A stretch of 36,126 nucleotides of DNA, from positions 1-36,126 of the IMG/VR virus record IMGVR_UViG_3300046727_000398. One strand, 5' to 3'. The translations under genes were made by a program, and so were the position numbers. This document shows positions 31,032 to 36,126 of the stretch, piece by piece (the first letter of the stretch is position 1; every line of letters starts with the position of its first letter). Under the pieces are notes generated by a model, which saw only the letters and a program-made list of their open reading frames with translations, was not told where the DNA came from and searched no databases. This stretch comes from a virus.

Positions 31032-33617
31032 ATGGGTCTGGTTCCCGAGCCTCTGATCGAAGGCCTCTCGTCCGCGCTGGACAAGGTATTCACGCGCGCG
31101 GTCCCCGAGGCCGCAGACCGTGGCACCGCCGAGGCCCCCACGATCCTCACCAAGGCCCTCGCGAACGCACCGAAGCCCGGTGAACTTCCGCCCGGCATCC
31201 GCGAGCGGGCGCCGGACGTGCCGTTCGCGGGCCCCGAGCAGATGCGTCAGGCCTCGCGCGTCACCGCCGCGCCGGCCACGAAGCAGACGCTCTCGGACAT
31301 CGTGGACAACACCTACACGGGCCTCAGCGGCCTCTTCAAGAGTGAGCCCGGTCTCCCGAACGACCTCAACGAATCGTTCGGAGAGACGCGTTCGCTGGAA
31401 CGTCGCATCCGCGATCAGGTCGAACTGGAGCTTCGCGACGAGACGCTCGCGCCTATCGCGAACCAGGGCAAGCAGTCCTACGTGCAGGCCCAGCAACTGT
31501 GGGACTACATGGTGAACGCGGACCGCACCGCGCAGGCCGCCGCCCAGGGCCTCGACACGGTCGACGGCATCCCCGCGCGCACGGTCGAGAAGGCCACGGC
31601 CGATACGTGGAACGCGCTCACGCCCGCCGCGCAGGCCGCGCACGAGAACGTCCGCAAGAAGTACGACGAGGCGTTCCAGTTCGCGATCCAGCGCGGGTGG
31701 ATCGACCCCGCGCGCTACCGCGAGGGCTACAGCCCGATCAAGCGCATGGCGATGGTGCTCGACGCGATGCGTCAGGCCGGCGGCGAGGACGGCATCGGCA
31801 GCGACGCGCTCGTGCAGTTCCTGCGCCGAGCCAAGAGCGGCGGCCTCCGCGAGACCGACGGCACCGTGCTCCTCACCGACTACCTCACCTCGATCCGACG
31901 ACGTGCCGCGCAGGAGGACCTCGCGGCGAAGATCATCAACGATCCCACGCTGAACTTCACCGACCACCCGGACGTGAAGAACCTCATGGCGGCCGGCAAG
32001 CCGCTGCCGAAGGGGCTCGCGTACTGGACGCCGGAGCCGGGCGGCATGGGCTACATCCAGAAGGACCCGCTCCAGCACTCGCTCGACGGCGCGCTCGACG
32101 GCATGAACATGCCGCAGAACCGCGACCGTGGGCGCCAGTTCGTGCTGCCGACCCGCGTGGCCGAAGCGCTCAACAACTACAATCCCCGCATCCCCGGTGA
32201 GGCCGAGAACGCGATCTACCGCAACAGCCGCGCGTTCAGCCGCGTCTTCACGTCCTACAACCCGGCCGTGACGAGCGTGAACCTCGTATCGGACCACGCG
32301 CTCGCGCTCACCTCGCTCGCCGCCGAGGGCGGCCCGGGCCGAGTGATGGGCTTCCTTCGCGAGTGGCCGGACGCCGCGAAGTCCGCTATCGGCGGCGTGT
32401 TCTTCGGCAAGGGCGGCGCGAAGTACAAGCGCGCGCTCAACGAGGGGCTCGCGTCCTCAACCTTCACCTACGACGTCGGCGGAGCGCCGGTCTCGAACAT
32501 CACGCAGCAGTTCCGCGCGGCCGACAGCCGCACGGGCCTAAAGGCCGCCGCGCAGGCAGCGGCCGCCGCCCTGCCCGACTTCCTCGCGAAGGCGCGCCAG
32601 ACCGGCGAGATGATCCCCCGCATCGCGGCCGGCCAGGAAGCGCTCCAGCGCACCGGCAACCTCAGCGAGTACGGGCGCGTGGGGCGCGAGATCACGGTCA
32701 ACTTCTCGAAGGGCCCCGCGATCATGCGTAACCCAACGGCCGGATTCGCGGCGCCGTTCTACACGTTCTTCGGTGCGGTGACCCCGAAGATTCTATCGCT
32801 CGCGACCGACAAGAGCACGCGCGGCGGCATGCTCACGGCCCTAGCGGCCGTGCCCACGACCGTCATGCTGTGGAACTACCACGACGACGACTATGAGAAG
32901 GTCGAGAACTCGCTGCCGGACTATGAGCGCGACAACATGCACTACATCGTGCCGGGCCCGGACGGCAAGCCCCTCATGGACCCGACCGGCAAGCCGATCG
33001 TGAAGCGCCTGCAGTTCTGGGTGCCGGAGCAGGTCGCCTCGATGTTCGGGCTCCAGAACCTCCCGAGCCGCATGCGCCGCGTGGCCGAGGGCCGCTCGAC
33101 CGTGGGCGACTTTGCGGGCGAGAGCGCCTCGACCGCAGGCCGCTTCTGGGCCGGCTCGATCCTGCCCGCACGGCTCGCGCTTGAACTCGGATTCGGCCGC
33201 AGCCTCCTCACGGGCCAGGAACAGAAGCCGGCCGACGCGATCGTGAACATGATCCCGCAGGCGAAGCTGATCCGCGATGCGGTCCTGAACGCGAAGAGCT
33301 TCGGTCCCCGCGAGGCCGCTCGCCGCACGCTCTCCTCGCTCGCGGGCCTGCCGGACGCGGCCGTGGTACGCAAGGGCGGCGGCACGCTCGACGCGGACCT
33401 CATGGACGCGAAGCGGGACCTCGGTCTCGCGACCGCGCGCATGCGGAACTTCTACATCAACGGAGACACCGCACGAGGCAAGGACGCCGAGAAGGACATG
33501 AAGGAAGCGACCGACCGTCTCCAGCGAATCGGACTGGCGATGCAGGCCACCGGGAAGAAGCCGGACATCCCGCCCGAGCTACTCGGGCAACCGCCAGAAG
33601 GAGCACCCACACCATGA
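31032..33617 (+). CDS. Large internal virion protein with LPD38-like region
   Basis: The protein has 861 residues. The middle part, with MIPRIAAGQEAL, EITVNFSKGPAIMRNP and AAPFYTFFGAVTPKI, matches the pattern of the large polyvalent protein associated domain LPD38, found in phage ejection and conjugative polyvalent proteins. The N-terminal 300 residues are helical, and a hydrophobic patch follows (LTALAAVPTTVMLW). The C-terminal 120 residues are charged helices. It overlaps the next gene by ATGA. It is probably delivered with the DNA or helps form a channel across the envelope. Confidence 0.7.
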   Translation: MGLVPEPLIEGLSSALDKVFTRAVPEAADRGTAEAPTILTKALANAPKPGELPPGIRERAPDVPFAGPEQMRQASRVTAAPATKQTLSDIVDNTYTGLSGLFKSEPGLPNDLNESFGETRSLERRIRDQVELELRDETLAPIANQGKQSYVQAQQLWDYMVNADRTAQAAAQGLDTVDGIPARTVEKATADTWNALTPAAQAAHENVRKKYDEAFQFAIQRGWIDPARYREGYSPIKRMAMVLDAMRQAGGEDGIGSDALVQFLRRAKSGGLRETDGTVLLTDYLTSIRRRAAQEDLAAKIINDPTLNFTDHPDVKNLMAAGKPLPKGLAYWTPEPGGMGYIQKDPLQHSLDGALDGMNMPQNRDRGRQFVLPTRVAEALNNYNPRIPGEAENAIYRNSRAFSRVFTSYNPAVTSVNLVSDHALALTSLAAEGGPGRVMGFLREWPDAAKSAIGGVFFGKGGAKYKRALNEGLASSTFTYDVGGAPVSNITQQFRAADSRTGLKAAAQAAAAALPDFLAKARQTGEMIPRIAAGQEALQRTGNLSEYGRVGREITVNFSKGPAIMRNPTAGFAAPFYTFFGAVTPKILSLATDKSTRGGMLTALAAVPTTVMLWNYHDDDYEKVENSLPDYERDNMHYIVPGPDGKPLMDPTGKPIVKRLQFWVPEQVASMFGLQNLPSRMRRVAEGRSTVGDFAGESASTAGRFWAGSILPARLALELGFGRSLLTGQEQKPADAIVNMIPQAKLIRDAVLNAKSFGPREAARRTLSSLAGLPDAAVVRKGGGTLDADLMDAKRDLGLATARMRNFYINGDTARGKDAEKDMKEATDRLQRIGLAMQATGKKPDIPPELLGQPPEGAPTP

Positions 33618-33967
33618 TGCAGATGTTCACGCCCGCAGAGGGCAACGCGTCGCTCGCGCCCTGGCTCATCAAGATGCTCGCCTCGCTGCTCGCGATCGCG
33701 CTCTTCGGCTGGGGCACGTGGTCGACGCGCGAACACTACGACGCCCGCACCGCGCTCGCGGCCGTGCAGACGGACGTTCAGAACATGAAGGGCACGGAGG
33801 CCGACCACTACGCGTCGCTGCAGAAGAGCATCGACCAGCTTCGGGTAGACGTAGCGAACCAGCCGAGCAACCACACGCTAGACCGCATCGAGGCGAAGCT
33901 CGACCAGATCAACACGAGCCAGGGCGTGCTCGCGCGCAGGCAGCAGGCGCTGGAGGCAGCAAAGTGA
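33614..33967 (+). CDS. Membrane-anchored coiled-coil protein (spanin- or holin-partner-like)
   Basis: The protein has 117 residues. Residues about 16-36 are a single transmembrane helix (WLIKMLASLLAIALFGWG). The remainder is a soluble coiled coil (SLQKSIDQLRVDVANQ, LDRIEAKLDQINT). This is the layout of an inner-membrane spanin (Rz-like), but also of small holin-associated proteins. It overlaps its neighbours by 4 nt on both sides and is directly before the holin. No lipoprotein partner (Rz1) was found. Confidence 0.6.
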   Translation: MMQMFTPAEGNASLAPWLIKMLASLLAIALFGWGTWSTREHYDARTALAAVQTDVQNMKGTEADHYASLQKSIDQLRVDVANQPSNHTLDRIEAKLDQINTSQGVLARRQQALEAAK

Positions 33968-34479
33968 ACCTCAAGGACATCGTACGCACCGTGGCGCCCA
34001 CGATCGCCACCGCCCTCGGCGGACCGCTCGCCGGCACGGCCGTCGCGGCCCTCAGCAACAAGCTGCTCGGGAAGCCGGACGGGAAGGAGCCGGAGCTTCT
34101 GGCGGCCGTCGCGTCCGCGAGCCCCGAGACGCTGCTGAAGCTGAAGGAACTGGACCAGGAGTTCGCGGCGAAGATGGGCCAGCTTGGCATCGACCTGGAG
34201 AAGATCGAGGCCGACGACCGTGCGAGCGCGCGCAACCGGCAGGTCGCGCTGAAGGACTGGGTTCCCAACGTGCTCGCGCTCTCCGTCATGGCTATGCTCT
34301 TCGCGATGATGGGCGTCATGCTGGCGGGCAAGGTCGTGCCGGTAGAGAGCCGGGACGCCTTCAACATCCTCCTGGGCATGCTCGAAGGCTCGGTTCTGGC
34401 CGTGATGAACTACGAGTTCGGGTCCAGCCGCAGCAGCAAGGCGAAGGACGAAATCCTCGGTAAGGTCGCCTCCCAGTAG
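33964..34479 (+). CDS. Predicted holin (3TM/GTA-holin-like)
   Basis: The protein has 171 residues starting at a GTG that overlaps the upstream stop. The N-terminus is a Gly/Ala hydrophobic helix (TIATALGGPLAGTAVAAL). A charged loop includes the ADDRASAR motif common in this holin class. Transmembrane helices at about 100-121 and 133-150 and a basic C-terminus follow. It would form membrane lesions at the end of infection. The endolysin gene is not in the window. Confidence 0.7.
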   Translation: MNLKDIVRTVAPTIATALGGPLAGTAVAALSNKLLGKPDGKEPELLAAVASASPETLLKLKELDQEFAAKMGQLGIDLEKIEADDRASARNRQVALKDWVPNVLALSVMAMLFAMMGVMLAGKVVPVESRDAFNILLGMLEGSVLAVMNYEFGSSRSSKAKDEILGKVASQ

Positions 34480-34506
34480 GACTTATACGATTTCTCAAAA
34501 AAGATG

Positions 34507-34535
34507 TTGACACGCGTTCTGCAACGTGGTATGCT
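34507..34535 (+). promoter_or_regulatory. Promoter of the tRNA array
   Basis: TTGACA at 34507-34512, 17-nt spacer, TATGCT at 34530-34535 with TGG just upstream (extended -10). The -10 surroundings (GTGGTATG) are the same as in the promoter at 4360-4388. Transcription should start near 34542. Confidence 0.75.
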
Positions 34536-34543
34536 ATCACCTC

Positions 34544-34605
34544 GGTCAGGAACCCGCCCGGCTCCCGGGATCGGCCGTCACCACGCGAGCCAGTGCCTCC
34601 TGACC
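34544..34605 (+). other. Structured leader before the tRNAs
   Basis: GGTCAGGA and TCCTGACC form a perfect 8-bp stem enclosing a second stem, GGCTC with GAGCC (34560-34564 with 34587-34591). The element begins at the predicted transcript start and ends 9 nt before the first tRNA. It could be a 5' cap structure, an RNase processing guide or a small RNA. Confidence 0.45.
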
Positions 34606-34614
34606 TCCTCCTTT

Positions 34615-34688
34615 TGCGGGATCGTCTAACGGTAGGACAACGGCCTCTGAAGCCGAGAATCTGGGTTCGATCCCTAGTCCCGCAGCCA
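34615..34688 (+). tRNA. tRNA-Gln (CTG)
   Basis: Acceptor TGCGGGA/TCCCGCA pairs fully and the anticodon loop is CTCTGAA. D-arm (GTCTAACGGTAGGAC) and T-arm (TTCGATC) are present, with encoded CCA. It has an A-A mismatch at 27-43. First gene of the array. Confidence 0.9.
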
Positions 34689-34695
34689 AGTTTGA

Positions 34696-34773
34696 TGGGC
34701 CGTAGCGCAGCCAGGTCAGCGTGCCTACCTCGGACGTAGGCGGTCGCAGGTTCGAATCCTGCCGGTCCAACCA
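34696..34773 (+). tRNA. tRNA-Pro (CGG)
   Basis: Acceptor TGGGCCG/CGGTCCA includes one G-U pair. Anticodon stem CCTAC/GTAGG encloses the loop CTCGGAC. T-loop TTCGAAT and encoded CCA are present. Reads CCG. Confidence 0.9.
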
Positions 34774-34780
34774 TCTTCAT

Positions 34781-34858
34781 AGGGGAGTAGCGCAGCCCGG
34801 TCAGCGTACCTCTTCGGGATAGAGGTGGTCGCGGGTTCGAATCCCGCCTCTCCTACCA
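34781..34858 (+). tRNA. tRNA-Pro (GGG), lacks U33
   Basis: Acceptor AGGGGAG/CTCTCCT includes one G-U pair. Anticodon stem CCTCT/AGAGG pairs fully around TCGGGAT, which puts C at position 33 where U is nearly universal. The body is close to that of the preceding tRNA-Pro. Encoded CCA. If the loop were drawn as 9 nt the anticodon would read CGG, still proline. Confidence 0.85.
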
Positions 34859-34859
34859 G

Positions 34860-34934
34860 TGGGTCGTAGCGCAGCGGTAGCGTACGTGCCTTGGACGCAC
34901 GTGGTCGTGGGTTCGATCCCCACCGACCCAACCA
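34860..34934 (+). tRNA. tRNA-Pro (TGG)
   Basis: Perfect acceptor TGGGTCG/CGACCCA. Anticodon stem CGTGC/GCACG around CTTGGAC. T-loop TTCGATC and encoded CCA. It begins one base after the previous tRNA and completes the proline set. Confidence 0.9.
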
Positions 34935-34948
34935 GTTTCGGAGGAAGC

Positions 34949-35155
34949 GTGACCATCACCATCGAGCCCGTCATCCGCACGGACGGCATCACCTCCTGGG
35001 GCGTCTACGTGACGCTCGACGGAAAGAAGACGATGTCGTACGCGTACGAGACGGTGCCGCCCGACGACCCCGACTACGAGTCGCAGGTCCTCAACAAGAG
35101 CGCGGCCGGCCTCGTCGAGATCGCGCTGAACCTGAAGAAGGAACACTACAAGTAA
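34949..35155 (+). CDS. Small protein within the tRNA array
   Basis: The protein has 68 residues. GGAGG lies ahead of the GTG at 34949. The frame stays open further upstream through the tRNA-Pro gene, but that part is structural RNA and was excluded. Sequence: a beta-rich first half (ITIEPVIRTDGITSWGVYV) and an acidic helix with an LKKEHYK end. Function unknown. Confidence 0.65.
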   Translation: MTITIEPVIRTDGITSWGVYVTLDGKKTMSYAYETVPPDDPDYESQVLNKSAAGLVEIALNLKKEHYK

Positions 35156-35157
35156 TC

Positions 35158-35246
35158 GGAAGCGTGGCAGAGTGGCCGATTGCACCGGTTTGCTAAACCG
35201 GCAGCGCCCAACACGCTCGAAGGTTCGAATCCTTCCGCTTCCGCCA
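35158..35246 (+). tRNA. tRNA-Ser (GCT)
   Basis: Acceptor GGAAGCG/CGCTTCC and anticodon stem CCGGT/ACCGG around TTGCTAA. A long variable arm, typical of class II tRNA-Ser, is present. T-loop TTCGAAT and encoded CCA. It starts 2 nt after the upstream stop. Confidence 0.9.
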
Positions 35247-35251
35247 GTTTC

Positions 35252-35326
35252 GTCCGCGCTCCTGCTGGGTCGGGGGCGTGCCTGCAAAGCTCGCTGATCG
35301 CGGTTCGATTCCGCGCGCGGACTCCA
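35252..35326 (+). tRNA. tRNA-Cys (GCA)
   Basis: Perfect acceptor GTCCGCG/CGCGGAC with the discriminator T expected of tRNA-Cys. The anticodon loop is CTGCAAA, with one U-U mismatch in the anticodon stem. The D-loop is short. T-arm CGCGG/CCGCG, encoded CCA. Confidence 0.8.
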
Positions 35327-35331
35327 GTTTC

Positions 35332-35420
35332 GGAAGATTGGCCGACCGGTAAGGCTCTGGTCTCGAAAACCAGTGACGCGTCAAGAGCGCGACGGGGTTC
35401 AATTCCTCGATCTTCCGCCA
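35332..35420 (+). tRNA. tRNA-Ser (CGA)
   Basis: Perfect acceptor GGAAGAT/ATCTTCC. Anticodon stem CTGGT/ACCAG around CTCGAAA. Long variable arm (class II). T-loop TTCAATT and encoded CCA. Reads TCG. Confidence 0.9.
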
Positions 35421-35427
35421 GCATCAC

Positions 35428-35503
35428 GCTTCGTGTAGCTCACCGGTAGAGCGGCACCCTGAAACGGTGCGCGCTGTGGGTTCGACTCCCACCCGAAGCG
35501 CCA
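35428..35503 (+). tRNA. tRNA-Phe (GAA)
   Basis: The acceptor GCTTCGT pairs with CCGAAGC except for a mismatch at 7-66. Anticodon stem GCACC/GGTGC around CTGAAAC, T-arm GTGGG/CCCAC, encoded CCA. The discriminator is G rather than the usual A. Confidence 0.85.
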
Positions 35504-35508
35504 GACAT

Positions 35509-35583
35509 GCCCGATTGGCCGAGCGGCCCAGGCACCGGTCCTACAAACCGGCAAGGGGGGTTCGACTCCTCCATTGGGTACCA
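35509..35583 (+). tRNA. tRNA-Val (TAC), lacks U33
   Basis: Acceptor GCCCGAT/ATTGGGT includes two G-U pairs. Anticodon stem CCGGT/ACCGG pairs fully around CCTACAA, which places C at position 33. T-arm GGGGG/CCTCC and encoded CCA. This is the second tRNA in the array without U33. Decoding identity relies on the 7-nt loop reading. Confidence 0.75.
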
Positions 35584-35591
35584 AGCATCAC

Positions 35592-35668
35592 GGACTCGTC
35601 GTCTAGAGGCCCAAGACCCTGCCCTGTCAAGGCAGTGACCGTGGGTTCGAATCCCATCGGGTCCGCCA
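35592..35668 (+). tRNA. tRNA-Asp (GTC)
   Basis: Acceptor GGACTCG/CGGGTCC with one T-G pair. Anticodon stem CTGCC/GGCAG around CTGTCAA. D-arm GTCTAGAGG and GAC. T-arm GTGGG/CCCAT, discriminator G, encoded CCA. Confidence 0.9.
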
Positions 35669-35672
35669 CATT

Positions 35673-35748
35673 CGCGTCATCGTCTAGAGGCCCAGGACGT
35701 CAGGCTTTCAACCTGACTACACCGGTTCGAATCCGGTTGGCGCGGCCA
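35673..35748 (+). tRNA. tRNA-Glu (TTC)
   Basis: Acceptor CGCGTCA/TGGCGCG with one T-G pair. Anticodon stem TCAGG/CCTGA around CTTTCAA, T-arm ACCGG/CCGGT, encoded CCA. The D-arm shares the GTCTAGAGGCCCA block with the preceding tRNA-Asp, suggesting a shared origin of the pair. Confidence 0.9.
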
Positions 35749-35765
35749 AGCAACACGGAGAGCAG

Positions 35766-36026
35766 ATGGCGCGCATCACGCCGGAGCAGCAGATCGCGAA
35801 TCGTGTGAAGGCGGCCGGCACCAACTTCCTGAAGTCGCGCCGCGAGTTCGCAGCGGCCTCGGCGCAGGAGGACAGCGTGCAGCAGGCGAAGATTCCTGCG
35901 GCCGCGAAGCAGCCCCAGGGCAAGGTCCGCAACACGCGGCTCCTGCCCAAGGGCGTCGCCCAGGGACCGAGCGTCGGCTACCCCGACGGTCTCGCCTCGG
36001 GAGAGGACCAGAAGCAGTACTCTTGA
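35766..36026 (+). CDS. Small basic protein within the tRNA array
   Basis: The protein has 86 residues. It starts at an ATG with GGAG upstream. It is basic and Ala/Gln/Lys-rich (EQQIANRVKAAGTNFLKSRREF), with a more polar, Gly-rich C-terminal third. It sits between tRNA-Glu and tRNA-His. Could bind RNA, but no family is recognised. Confidence 0.65.
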   Translation: MARITPEQQIANRVKAAGTNFLKSRREFAAASAQEDSVQQAKIPAAAKQPQGKVRNTRLLPKGVAQGPSVGYPDGLASGEDQKQYS

Positions 36027-36032
36027 TGTGAT

Positions 36033-36108
36033 GGTGTTCGTTGCGTAACGGCAGCGCATCTCGGCTGTGAACCGAGAGGAACGGGTTCGAATCCCGTCGA
36101 TCACCCCA
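36033..36108 (+). tRNA. tRNA-His (GTG)
   Basis: Extra 5' G at 36033 (G-1) paired with discriminator C, the histidine mark. Acceptor GTGTTCG/CGATCAC has a single T-T mismatch. Anticodon loop CTGTGAA, stem CTCGG/CCGAG, T-loop TTCGAAT, encoded CCA. Confidence 0.85.
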
Positions 36109-36113
36109 GACAT

Positions 36114-36126
36114 GGCGCGCGTGGCA
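36114..36126 (+). tRNA. Possible start of a further tRNA, cut by the window edge
   Basis: The spacer GACAT after tRNA-His is identical to the one before tRNA-Val. The next 13 bases (GGCGCGC, then GT and GGCA) fit a 5' acceptor strand, positions 8-9 and D-stem start. An ATG at 36112 could instead open a gene, but it lacks a ribosome binding site. Confidence 0.3.

Noticed and set aside
26712-32297. Open reading frame of 1861 codons on the minus strand
   Set aside because: It lies opposite two clearly coding plus-strand genes. Its composition (Arg, Val, Leu, Gly, His) is the reverse-complement pattern of GC-rich codons, and it has no domain or ribosome binding site.
34361-34931. Minus-strand frames of 60-140 codons across the tRNA genes containing GFEPAT- or GIEPRF-like repeats
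   Set aside because: These are the well-known spurious translations of tRNA T-arms read in reverse (GGTTCGAATCC), not proteins.
34859-34948. Longer N-terminus for the small protein at 34949
   Set aside because: The extension would be encoded by the tRNA-Pro (TGG) gene. The GTG at 34949 has a clear GGAGG.
1-36126. CRISPR arrays, insertion sequences, integrase or attachment site
   Set aside because: No regularly spaced repeats, transposase or recombinase motifs, or duplicated tRNA ends suggesting integration were seen.

Overview
The window is about 36 kb of a GC-rich, tailed double-stranded DNA bacteriophage, most likely with a short (podovirus-type) tail. It carries a large terminase, a portal, a major capsid protein of the DUF5309/SU10 type, an adaptor and nozzle pair, a tail fibre, large internal virion proteins and a holin. 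There is no tape-measure or tail-sheath gene, and no integrase, repressor or bacterial housekeeping gene. The host cannot be named. The high GC content and consensus sigma-70 promoters with extended -10 boxes point to a GC-rich bacterium.

Layout. Positions 1-3579 are a leftward operon of very small genes, joined by ATGA/GTGA overlaps and led by strong Shine-Dalgarno sequences. It ends in a DUF932 protein and a further gene cut by the window edge. At least six of these proteins have paired Cys/His motifs that suggest small zinc-binding proteins, probably early or host-takeover functions. Positions 3580-4516 are a divergent, gene-free, hairpin-rich region with a probable leftward promoter and a near-consensus rightward promoter (4360-4388). 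Everything to the right is on the plus strand.

Positions 4517-6036 hold five small genes: a putative small terminase, an HExxH metalloprotease-like protein, an unknown, a zinc ribbon and a membrane peptide. Two of the junctions have unusually long overlaps of about 150 nt. Positions 6040-10340 are the packaging module: large terminase, a DnaQ-like 3'-5' exonuclease and the portal. Positions 10355-13199 are a four-gene sugar cassette (GT2 glycosyltransferase, GNAT acetyltransferase, second GT2, DegT-type PLP aminotransferase) inserted between portal and capsid genes. A fifth sugar gene, a GT4-like glycosyltransferase, lies at 17588-18868 between capsid and tail genes. Together they suggest that the phage modifies its own virion, or the host surface, with an N-acylated amino sugar.

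Positions 13201-17572 hold the scaffold, the major capsid protein and a run of small basic or acidic proteins. Positions 18872-24848 hold the adaptor, nozzle and tail fibre, and 25359-33617 the internal/ejection proteins, including two large polyvalent-type proteins. Positions 33614-34479 hold a membrane-anchored coiled-coil protein and a holin. No endolysin is visible.

From 34507 to the right edge there is a promoter, a structured leader, twelve tRNA genes (Gln, three Pro, two Ser, Cys, Phe, Val, Asp, Glu, His), two small proteins, and what looks like the start of a thirteenth tRNA. The encoded tRNAs carry their CCA ends. Two of them lack the near-universal U33.
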